NCBI RefSeq assembly: GCF_007830455.1
Contig: NZ_VLLB01000001.1
Location: 806,001-870,000 of the forward strand
From: Pseudoduganella lurida
GTDB lineage: Bacteria > Pseudomonadota > Gammaproteobacteria > Burkholderiales > Burkholderiaceae_D
Length of the DNA stretch: 64,000 nucleotides
Direction of reading: 5' to 3'
Both the position numbers and the translations under genes were made by a program. Under the pieces are notes generated by a model. It saw only the letters and a list, made by a program, of their open reading frames with translations. It was not told where the DNA came from and searched no databases. Shown piece by piece: positions 24,557-31,305 of the stretch. Position 1 is the first letter of the stretch, and every line of letters begins with the position of its first letter.

Positions 24557-24759
24557 CGGATCGCTCCCGGCGCCAGGCTCGTACCGGCCTGCCCCGCGCC
24601 GGCCACCTGGCGCATCAGCGCGTCCACCCCACGCGCCTCGGCGCCGGCGGCGCGCGAGTACGAGTCGGTGTTGACGATGCCGCCCAGGACCACCGCCAGC
24701 AGCGCGAGCGCGGCCGCGATGATGGTTTGTCCCAGCAGGTGTTTGAAGCGCGAGGCCAT
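24553..24759 (-). CDS. Small single-pass membrane or exported protein
   Basis: A 68-residue protein I do not recognise. I chose the start MASRFKHLLGQTII; an upstream Met would add an unlikely 26-residue polar arm. A hydrophobic stretch (about residues 11-29, IIAAALALLAVVLGGIV) can be a membrane anchor or uncleaved signal. The remainder is Ala/Gly-rich and faces the periplasm. Its stop overlaps the start of the degenerate hydrolase, so the two are co-translated and probably work together. It is divergent from the LysR gene with a LysR-type palindrome between them. Confidence 0.7.
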   Translation of the reverse strand: MASRFKHLLGQTIIAAALALLAVVLGGIVNTDSYSRAAGAEARGVDALMRQVAGAGQAGTSLAPGAIR

Positions 24760-24873
24760 GATGTTCTTTCTCGGTAATGAACGTGAATGATGAAAGCAGA
24801 TGAAACTTCTTTGATGCAGTGCAGTAACTATAAACATGTTCTACAATCTGATAAAGACGACAATGACGAATTG

Positions 24874-24895
24874 ATTGTTCAGGATCCCGAACAAT
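24874..24895. promoter_or_regulatory. LysR-type operator in divergent intergenic region
   Basis: The perfect inverted repeat ATTGTTC-AGGATCCC-GAACAAT lies between the LysR gene and the small membrane protein/hydrolase unit. It contains the T-N11-A core of LysR sites and has 7-bp arms. It sits 70 bp from the LysR ATG and 115 bp from the other start, where autoregulation plus divergent activation would be expected. Confidence 0.7.
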
Positions 24896-24965
24896 GACAA
24901 CGGCATTACAGCATTTGGTCGCGTTATAAGCACCCCGTATCTTGTGGTTGAATGAAAGGCAGGCG

Positions 24966-25907
24966 ATGAACAAACTGCAGGCGATGGAGGTTTTTGTGCA
25001 GGTAGTCGATGCCGGCGGCTTCTCCAAGGCCGCCGACAATATGCAGCTGCCGAAGGCCACCGTATCGACCGCCATCCAGCAGCTGGAAGCGGCCCTGTCC
25101 GTGAAACTGCTGCACCGCACGACGCGGCAGGTGACCGTGACGGCGGACGGCGCGGCCTACTACGAGCGCTGCCTGCGCATCCTGGCGGACGTGAAGGATG
25201 CCGAGGAATCGCTGTCGCGCACGCGCCTGTCGCCGGCCGGCCGCCTGCGCGTGGACTCGCCCACCGGCCTGGCCAGCGAGATCCTGATCCCCGCCCTGCC
25301 CGCCTTTTTCGAGCGCTATCCGGACATCCAGCTGGAACTGGGCAGCTCCGACCGCACCGTCGACCTGATCGAGGAAGGTGTCGACTGCGCCGTGCGCGGC
25401 GGCGCGCTGGCCGATTCGAACCTGATCGCGCGCCGCATCGGCATGATCCATTTCGTCACCTGCGCCGCGCCTTCGTACCTGGAACGCTACGGCGCCCCGC
25501 AGCATCCCCGCGAGCTGGAGCGGCACCGCTGCGTGAACTATTTTTCCGCCAAGACGGGCAAGGTGCTCGACTGGGATTTCACGAAGGACGGCGAACGCAT
25601 CCAGGTGCCGATGCCCGGCGTGATCGCGCTGAACGATTCGAACGCCTACGTGCAGGCGGGCCTCGTCGGCCTCGGCGTGATCCAGATGACGGACTACCTG
25701 CTGCTGGAACACGTGCGCGCCGGCCGCATGGTGCAGCTGCTGGCGGACTGGCAGACGGACCCGCTGCCGGTGCACGTGGTCTATCCGCAGAACCGGCACC
25801 TGTCGGCCAAGGTGCGCGTGTTCGTCGAATGGGTCGCCGAGCTGTTCGCCAACCACCCCGCCATGCGCATCCACCGGCTGGCCCCCACGTTGCAGGAGGC
25901 GGCATGA
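24966..25907 (+). CDS. LysR family transcriptional regulator
   Basis: A 313-residue LysR regulator. The N-terminal winged helix-turn-helix (MNKLQAMEVFVQVVDAGGFS, then AADNMQLPKATVSTAIQQLE) is followed by a linker helix and a two-lobed effector domain from about residue 90. It belongs to the CrgA/DsdC-like group common in Burkholderiales. AGGCAGG lies before the ATG. Its stop overlaps the start of the hydroxyacid dehydrogenase gene (ATGA), so the two are one operon. Likely targets are its own operon and the divergent membrane protein/hydrolase pair through the palindrome between them. Confidence 0.94.
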   Translation: MNKLQAMEVFVQVVDAGGFSKAADNMQLPKATVSTAIQQLEAALSVKLLHRTTRQVTVTADGAAYYERCLRILADVKDAEESLSRTRLSPAGRLRVDSPTGLASEILIPALPAFFERYPDIQLELGSSDRTVDLIEEGVDCAVRGGALADSNLIARRIGMIHFVTCAAPSYLERYGAPQHPRELERHRCVNYFSAKTGKVLDWDFTKDGERIQVPMPGVIALNDSNAYVQAGLVGLGVIQMTDYLLLEHVRAGRMVQLLADWQTDPLPVHVVYPQNRHLSAKVRVFVEWVAELFANHPAMRIHRLAPTLQEAA

Positions 25908-26878
25908 CAGCGACCACAATGACATCGACTACCGAGCACCTCGTCTTTCTCGACCGCGACAGCGTGATCGCCAATGTGCGCCGGCCGGCATTCGACCACA
26001 CGTGGACGGAATACCCAGCCACCACCGCGCAGGATGCCGCCGAACGCCTGCGCGATGCGACGATCGCCATCACCAACAAGGTGCCGCTGCGCGCCGAGAC
26101 GCTGGCGCGGCTGCCGAAGCTGCGCATGATCGCCGTGGCCGCGACCGGCACCGACATCATCGACCTGCCGGCGGCGCGCGAACGGGGAATCGTCGTCTCG
26201 AACATCCGCGACTATGCGTATGCGGCCGTGCCAGAGCACACCTTCGCGCTGATCCTAGCGCTGCGCCGCAACCTGGTGGCCTACCGCGCCGATGTCGAGG
26301 CGGGCAAGTGGGAAGGCGGCACGCGCTTCTGCCTGTTCGATCATCCGATCCGCGACCTGCATGGCAGCCGGCTTGGCCTGCTGGGCTATGGCGCGCTGGG
26401 CAGGCAGGTGGCGGCGATCGGCCGTGCCTTCGGCATGGCGATTGCCGTCCACAAGCGCACGCCGGTCGACGAGGCTGGCGTGATCAATGTGACCTTCGAC
26501 GAGCTGCTGGCGACATCGGACGTGCTGTCGCTGCACGCGCCCCTGAGCGCGGCCACGCGCAACCTGATCGGCGCGGCGGAACTGGCGCGCATGAAGCGCA
26601 CGGCGCTCCTGATCAACACGGCGCGCGGCGGCCTGGTCGACGAGGCGGCGCTGGCGACGGCGCTGACGGAAGGGGTGATCGCGGGCGCGGGCTTCGATGT
26701 GCTGACGCAGGAGCCGCCGCCGCCGGACAATCCGCTGCTCCGCCTGCGGCTGCCGAATTTCCTTCTCACGCCGCACAATGCGTGGGCCAGCCAGGAAGCC
26801 ATGCAGGGCCTGGCCGACCAGCTGATCGGCAATGTCGAAGCATTCGTGCGCGGCGCGCCGGTGAACGTCGTCACCTGA
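25904..26878 (+). CDS. D-2-hydroxyacid dehydrogenase (glycerate/hydroxypyruvate type)
   Basis: A 324-residue NAD(P)-dependent dehydrogenase. The nucleotide-binding motif GLLGYGALGRQVA lies near residues 151-163. The catalytic triad is present: Arg in NTARGGLVDE, Glu in GFDVLTQEPP, and His in LTPHNAW. This set is typical of glycerate dehydrogenase/hydroxypyruvate reductase (HprA-like), which reduces glyoxylate or hydroxypyruvate. The start is fixed by the ATGA overlap with the LysR stop and a GGAGG upstream. Being downstream of LysR in the same operon, it may be the metabolic target of that regulator. Confidence 0.93.
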   Translation: MTATTMTSTTEHLVFLDRDSVIANVRRPAFDHTWTEYPATTAQDAAERLRDATIAITNKVPLRAETLARLPKLRMIAVAATGTDIIDLPAARERGIVVSNIRDYAYAAVPEHTFALILALRRNLVAYRADVEAGKWEGGTRFCLFDHPIRDLHGSRLGLLGYGALGRQVAAIGRAFGMAIAVHKRTPVDEAGVINVTFDELLATSDVLSLHAPLSAATRNLIGAAELARMKRTALLINTARGGLVDEAALATALTEGVIAGAGFDVLTQEPPPPDNPLLRLRLPNFLLTPHNAWASQEAMQGLADQLIGNVEAFVRGAPVNVVT

Positions 26879-27024
26879 CGGCTTCGCAGGCCGCACCGGC
26901 ACCGTGGCTGCTGCGCGCATGGCGGTGGCCGTGACGCGAGCACGTGCGCCGGCGGGACGAATGCCGGTGACGGCGGCCCGCGCCTCATCCTAGAATGCGT
27001 CGATACCAACCACCTCGACGCCAC

Positions 27025-27903
27025 ATGACCTCTTCCAAACGCCGTACCCTGCTGCTGGCTGCCGCCGTCACGCCATTCATCCATTCGTTCGCTTCGGCAG
27101 CGACGCCACCGGACTTCGCCGCCATCGAAAGGGATCTCGGCGGCCGCCTGGGTGTCGCCGCCATCGACCTCGCGACGGGCAGGATCGCCGGCAACCGCCA
27201 GGACGAACGCTTCCCCATGGCCAGCACCTTCAAGGCAACCCTGGCTGCGGCAATGCTGGCACGCGACGCCCGCGAGCCGGGTTTCATCGACAAGCGGCTG
27301 CGCTACACGAAGGCGGACCTGCTCAGCTACGCGCCGGTGACCAGCAAGCACGTGGAGGACGGCATGACGGTCGCCGAACTGTGTGCGGCCACCGTGCAAC
27401 TGAGCGACAACACGGCGGCCAACGTGCTGCTGAAGGAACTGGGCGGCCCGCAGGCCGTGACGGCGTTCGCACGCAGCATCGGCGACACCACGTTCCGCCT
27501 CGACCGCTGGGAGCCCGAGCTGAACGCCGCGCTGGCCGGCGACGCGCGCGACACCACCACGCCGCTGGCCATGGCACGCACGCTGCAGAAGCTGCTGGTG
27601 GGCGACGGCCTGCCCGCGCCGCAGCGCCGCCAGCTGAACGACTGGATGATCGGCACGACGACGGGCGACAAGCGCATTCGCGCCGCCGCGCCAGCCGGCT
27701 GGCAGGTCGGGGACAAGACGGGCACCGGCGGCTACGGCAGCACCAACGATATCGGCATCGCCTACCCGCCGGCCGGCAGCACGGGACGCGGCCCCGTCGT
27801 CATCGCCATCTACACGCACCAGCCGGCGAAGGATGCGCCGGTACGCGAGGACATCGTGGCGGCGGCGGCGCGGGCGGCGTTTGCCGCGCTGGGGATACGG
27901 TAA
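27025..27903 (+). CDS. bla: Class A beta-lactamase
   Basis: A 292-residue serine beta-lactamase with every class A motif: STFK (Ser67, Lys70), SDN (127-129), the omega-loop EPELN (Glu163), and KTG (231-233). The signal peptide carries SKRRTLLLAAA, a twin-arginine-like motif, so Tat export is likely, as in PenA of Burkholderia. There is no Cys before the active serine and no second Cys, arguing against a KPC/SME-type carbapenemase. A Met ten codons upstream is possible; neither start has a good ribosome binding site. No AmpR-like regulator is adjacent. The last 27 bases are repeated, decayed, three more times downstream. Confidence 0.95.
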   Translation: MTSSKRRTLLLAAAVTPFIHSFASAATPPDFAAIERDLGGRLGVAAIDLATGRIAGNRQDERFPMASTFKATLAAAMLARDAREPGFIDKRLRYTKADLLSYAPVTSKHVEDGMTVAELCAATVQLSDNTAANVLLKELGGPQAVTAFARSIGDTTFRLDRWEPELNAALAGDARDTTTPLAMARTLQKLLVGDGLPAPQRRQLNDWMIGTTTGDKRIRAAAPAGWQVGDKTGTGGYGSTNDIGIAYPPAGSTGRGPVVIAIYTHQPAKDAPVREDIVAAAARAAFAALGIR

Positions 27904-28006
27904 GTCGACGCCGCGTTTGCCGCGCTGGATACGGTAAGGCGACGCCGGCCTTTGCTGCGCCGCGGATCCGGCAAATCAACGCCGGCCTTTGCTGCGCAGG
28001 CCCCGG
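27877..28006 (+). repeat. Degenerate tandem repeat (about 36 bp, 4 units) containing the class A bla stop codon
   Basis: The 3' end of the beta-lactamase gene, GCGTTTGCCGCGCTGG followed by ATACGGTAAGTCGACGCC, recurs at 27913 (34 bp), 27947 (37 bp) and partially at 27984. Units 1 and 2 differ by one 2-bp gap and one base; units 3 and 4 are more diverged (GGCCTTTGCTGCGC). The TAA stop of bla lies inside unit 1. Confidence 0.85.
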
Positions 28007-28192
28007 TCGGTGACCGGTGCCCGACACCCGGGCCGGTGTCGGACCCCAGCCACGCCGACGGCTGCTCGCATGCCGCAGGCACCTTTTACAGGCCACCTGC
28101 AGTGCCTGGCCTCCGACACCAGCTCCACCGGAGTCCGGCACCGGTATCTGGTCACCGCAGCCGTCCCGCGCGCAACGCCTCGGCCAGCGCCC
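28007..28192. repeat. Non-coding gap with ACCGGTGTCGGAC palindromes (REP-like)
   Basis: This gap before the convergent FMN dehydrogenase contains inverted fragments such as GTGACCGGTGCCCGACACC, CCGGTGTCGGACCCC and GTCCGGCACCGGTATC. The same ACCGGTGTC/GACACCGGT theme appears in diverged form near 15560, 38090 and 42080. I see no gene here. Confidence 0.55.
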
Positions 28193-29347
28193 TCAAGCCG
28201 TCGGGAACGTCCCCGGCAGCAGAATCCTGCGATCGACATCGCGGATATCGCGCAATCCGCAGAACGCCATCGTCAGATCGAGTTCCTTCTGCAGGATCTC
28301 CAGGCACTTCGTCACGCCCGCCTCGCCCATGGCACCGAGCCCGTACAGGAACGGCCGGCCGATATAGACGCCCTTCGCGCCCAGCGCCACGGCCTTGATG
28401 ATGTCCTGCCCGGAGCGGATGCCGCCATCCATGTGCACCTCGATGCCGTCGCCCACCGCCTCGACGATGGCCGGCAGCGCGGCGATCGACGTCTGCGCGC
28501 CATCGAGCTGGCGGCCGCCGTGGTTGGAGACGATCAGCGCATCGGCGCCGCTGTCACGGGCCAGGCGCGCATCCTCGACATCCATGATGCCCTTGATGAT
28601 CAGCTTGCCACCCCACAGCTTCTTGATCCATTCCACGTCCTTCCACGACAGGGTCAGGTCGAACTGGTTGGCGGTCCACGACGACAGCGAAGACATGTCC
28701 GCAACCTTCGGCGCATGGCCGACGATATTGCCGAAGTAGCGGCGCTTCGTGCCCAGCATGCCCATGCACCAGCGCGGCTTCGTCGCCATGTTGACGATGT
28801 TCGGCAGCGTCAGTTTCGGCGGCGCGGACAGGCCGTTGCGGATGTCCTTGTGGCGCTGGCCCAGCACCTGCAGGTCCAGCGTCAGCACCAGGGCGGAGCA
28901 GTTCGCGGCGCGCGCGCGCTCGATCAGGCGGGCGATGAAGTCGCGGTCCTTCATCACGTACAGCTGGAACCAGAACGGCTTCGTGGTGTGCGCCTCCACG
29001 TCCTCGATGGAGCAGATGCTCATCGTCGACAGCGTGAAGGGCACGCCGAATTTTTCCGCCGCGCGGGCCGCCAGGATCTCGCCATCCGCGTGCTGCATGC
29101 CCGTCAGGCCGGTCGGCGCCAGCGCCACCGGCATCGCGACCGGCTGGCCGATCATCTCGGTGGCCAGCGTGCGGTTCGACATGTCCACCGCCACGCGCTG
29201 GCGGAACTTGATCGGTGCGAATTCGGTATTGTTGGCGCGGTAGGTGGATTCGGTCCAGGAACCGGAATCGGCATAGTCGTAGAACATGCGGGGCACGCGC
29301 TGTTTCGCCAGCAGGCGCAGGTCTTCGATGCAGGTGACGATCGGCAT
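28193..29347 (-). CDS. lldD: FMN-dependent alpha-hydroxy acid dehydrogenase (L-lactate dehydrogenase-like)
   Basis: A 384-residue enzyme of the glycolate oxidase/flavocytochrome b2 family. Landmarks are PRMFYDYADSGSW near residue 19, the FMN-binding APTGLTGMQHADGE near 77, the catalytic SNHGGRQLDGAQ near 274 (active-site His and Arg), and DGGIRSGQDIIKA near 312. Such enzymes oxidise L-lactate or related hydroxy acids at the inner membrane and pass electrons to quinone. LldD is the best family match but mandelate or glycolate cannot be excluded. It is a single gene between the repeat region and the tRNA cluster. Confidence 0.92.
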   Translation of the reverse strand: MPIVTCIEDLRLLAKQRVPRMFYDYADSGSWTESTYRANNTEFAPIKFRQRVAVDMSNRTLATEMIGQPVAMPVALAPTGLTGMQHADGEILAARAAEKFGVPFTLSTMSICSIEDVEAHTTKPFWFQLYVMKDRDFIARLIERARAANCSALVLTLDLQVLGQRHKDIRNGLSAPPKLTLPNIVNMATKPRWCMGMLGTKRRYFGNIVGHAPKVADMSSLSSWTANQFDLTLSWKDVEWIKKLWGGKLIIKGIMDVEDARLARDSGADALIVSNHGGRQLDGAQTSIAALPAIVEAVGDGIEVHMDGGIRSGQDIIKAVALGAKGVYIGRPFLYGLGAMGEAGVTKCLEILQKELDLTMAFCGLRDIRDVDRRILLPGTFPTA

Positions 29348-29516
29348 GGATGCTCCAGGAGGTGGTAACCCCCGATGATCGGCGATTTCGGCGGCACTGC
29401 CAAGACCGGATCAGGACCGCTCAGGAAACGCTCAGGAAATTGACCATACAAAATGGCAATTCGATGCGGGCTGCATGTCAAGAGAATCAAATGCCGAAAA
29501 AGCGGGCGCAGAATGC

Positions 29517-29544
29517 GAAAAGGGACCGGTTTTATCCGGTCCCT
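29517..29544 (-). terminator. Rho-independent terminator of the tRNA-Arg cluster
   Basis: On the minus strand the 9-bp stem AGGGACCGG/CCGGTCCCT with a 6-nt loop is followed by TTTT. It begins 12 bp after the last tRNA-Arg gene. Confidence 0.85.
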
Positions 29545-29555
29545 CTTCTTCTTAC

Positions 29556-29632
29556 TGGTGCGGCTGGCAGGAATCGAACCCACGACCCCTTGGTTCGTAG
29601 CCAAGTACTCTATCCAGCTGAGCTACAGCCGC
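29556..29632 (-). tRNA. tRNA-Arg (anticodon ACG), copy 1
   Basis: A complete 77-nt tRNA: 7-bp acceptor stem GCGGCTG/CAGCCGC, D-arm with AGCTCAGCTGGATAGAG, anticodon arm CTTGG-CTACGAA-CCAAG with ACG in the loop, T-arm GGTTCGATTCC, and an encoded CCA end. ACG (modified to ICG) reads the CGU/CGC/CGA arginine codons. It is the most downstream of three identical copies on this strand. Confidence 0.98.
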
Positions 29633-29699
29633 AAAACTTATTTACTGCCCATATGGCGACCCACATGGCATTGCCGAAGGCTGGTGCCTACGTTGAAAC

Positions 29700-29776
29700 T
29701 GGTGCGGCTGGCAGGAATCGAACCCACGACCCCTTGGTTCGTAGCCAAGTACTCTATCCAGCTGAGCTACAGCCGC
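29700..29776 (-). tRNA. tRNA-Arg (anticodon ACG), copy 2
   Basis: Identical to copy 1 over all 77 nt, including encoded CCA. The spacer to copy 1 is 67 nt and the spacer to copy 3 is 118 nt. The spacers are unrelated, so the duplication is either old or maintained by gene conversion. Confidence 0.98.
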
Positions 29777-29894
29777 AATGAAACTCCGTGAAACAGGACT
29801 TCCGTAAAACTATCATGACTGCCGCCGCGCTCGGCGCACGGCAGTCGTGCATTTCCTTGCTGCTCCGAGAGACCTTCCGGTGCCTCGTAAAATC

Positions 29895-29971
29895 TGGTGC
29901 GGCTGGCAGGAATCGAACCCACGACCCCTTGGTTCGTAGCCAAGTACTCTATCCAGCTGAGCTACAGCCGC
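29895..29971 (-). tRNA. tRNA-Arg (anticodon ACG), copy 3
   Basis: Identical to the other two copies, with encoded CCA. It is the most promoter-proximal, with a TACAAT -10 element 17 nt upstream of its 5' end. High copy number fits strong use of CGC arginine codons in this GC-rich genome. Confidence 0.98.
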
Positions 29972-29988
29972 AATTTGCTGCGTCGGCA

Positions 29989-30017
29989 TTGTACCGGATT
30001 CATTACGGCTTGGAAAG
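29989..30017 (-). promoter_or_regulatory. Probable promoter of the tRNA-Arg cluster
   Basis: On the minus strand TACAAT (29989-29994) is a good -10 box. A TTTCCA 17 bp further upstream is a weak -35. Transcription would start about ten bases before the mature 5' end of the first tRNA, a normal distance. Confidence 0.55.
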
Positions 30018-30328
30018 CTTGTTTTAATCTCTCGATCGCCACCCGTTTTCCGCGCCAGAACGGCATCCGTTCCGCCTTTCCCTTCACGACGTTGCCGTTC
30101 GAGGAGGCAGGATTATAGGAAGAACTTGTCCGCTTGTCCAGAGCGAATTGCGAATGGCCTGTCGCGGTGGTGGCACCGATCTTCACGGGAGGATCGAAAA
30201 GCATGGCGGCGGCACGGGACAGTTTGTCAGCCACCGCTCTTATCCTTGGTGTACGATGCTGAAGCCTGATAACAACACAACAATGTTCGAAGCACAATTG
30301 CAATGACCATTCCTCGGAGACATTCCCT
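30018..30328. other. Non-coding gap upstream of the PAS-REC gene
   Basis: About 310 bp between the tRNA promoter and the next gene. No frame here has protein-like composition. The stretch is less GC-rich than the surrounding coding DNA. It should hold the promoter of the downstream signalling gene, but no clear -35/-10 pair or operator can be singled out. Confidence 0.4.
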
Positions 30329-31156
30329 ATGACGAGCGCTTCCGCATCGCAGAGCGTCGCCGCACTTGGCGCGGTCGACTGGTCGCGCACGGATGTGGGC
30401 TCGCCGGCCGGCTGGTCGCCCGCGCTGCGCGCCGCCGTCGACATCATGCTCAACTCGCCGCTGCCCGCCGTGCTGCTGTGGGGGCGCCAGCAGGTGATGC
30501 TGCTGAACCAGCCGTATGCCACCCTCACGGGGAGCCCCACGCAACCGCCGGGCGGCCGCATCCCCGCCATGCAGCCAGCCGCGTGGAGCTGGAACCCGCG
30601 CGCCCTCGAAGGCGCATGGGGCGGCGAGGCGCAGCTGTTCCGCGGCCAGGTGCTGCAGCTGTGGCGCAGCGATGGCATGAGCGAACAATGCTTCGACCTG
30701 TACTACACGCCGCTGCGCGACGGCACGGACGAGGTGGCAGGCATCCTGTGCACGCTGGCGCCGCCTGCCGCCAGCAGCGCGCCGGCGGCCGAGCGTTCGC
30801 TGCGCATGCTGGTGGTGGAAGACAATCTGGATGCCCAGTACCTCGTCTGCGAGATGCTGCGCGCGATCGGGCACGAAGTCGACGCGGCGTCGGATGGCGA
30901 GAGCGCCCTGCAGCAGCTGGAAGCGGGCAGCTTCGACCTGCTGTTCTCGGACGTCAGCCTGCCCGGCATGTCCGGCGTCGAACTGGCCCGCCAGGCGGTC
31001 GCCCGCTGGCCAGGGCTGCAGGTGATCTTCGCTTCCGGCTACAGCGGCGCGCTGACGCAGCAGCTCGAGTTCCACGCCGAAGCGATCCAGAAGCCGTATG
31101 ACATCGAACAGTTGCAGGCGATCCTCGAACGCATCGCCGCGCGCATCGGTGGCTGA
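30329..31156 (+). CDS. PAS-like sensor domain fused to a receiver domain (no kinase)
   Basis: A 275-residue protein. Residues 1-150 look like the N-terminal PAS-type sensor of large hybrid kinases (LGAVDWSRTDVGSPAGW, then a WG...LLNQPYATLTG motif near residue 50). Residues 158-275 form a receiver with VVEDN, phosphoacceptor Asp208 in LFSDVSLPGMSG, and the Lys in IQKPYD. The expected histidine kinase module between them is absent, so this is either a condensed phospho-sink or output protein, or the product of an internal deletion. CGGAGAC gives the ribosome binding site. The multi-PAS hybrid kinase starts 150 bp downstream and is the probable partner. Confidence 0.88.
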   Translation: MTSASASQSVAALGAVDWSRTDVGSPAGWSPALRAAVDIMLNSPLPAVLLWGRQQVMLLNQPYATLTGSPTQPPGGRIPAMQPAAWSWNPRALEGAWGGEAQLFRGQVLQLWRSDGMSEQCFDLYYTPLRDGTDEVAGILCTLAPPAASSAPAAERSLRMLVVEDNLDAQYLVCEMLRAIGHEVDAASDGESALQQLEAGSFDLLFSDVSLPGMSGVELARQAVARWPGLQVIFASGYSGALTQQLEFHAEAIQKPYDIEQLQAILERIAARIGG

Positions 31157-31305
31157 GCCGGAACGCCGCATGGCGGCACGCTCCGGCCGCCCGGGCGCCC
31201 GGCCAGGACGGCAGGTCAACCGTGCGTACCCCTGCTGCAGCGGGACGCTACAATCGGTCCAGGTGACCCCGCCGGCGCCGCTATGACTCACGTTCCGACC
31301 ATCTC

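Noticed and set aside
28007..28192. Second small gene after the class A beta-lactamase
   Set aside because: Frames here consist of translated repeat fragments, with no ribosome binding site.
29556..29971. Integration site (att) in the tRNA-Arg cluster
   Set aside because: All three tRNA genes are complete, no integrase is adjacent and no partial tRNA copy lies elsewhere in the window.
29350..30118. Short frames on the plus strand containing AGIEPTTPWFVAKYSIQLSY
   Set aside because: These translate the antisense of tRNA-Arg genes, a well-known annotation artefact.
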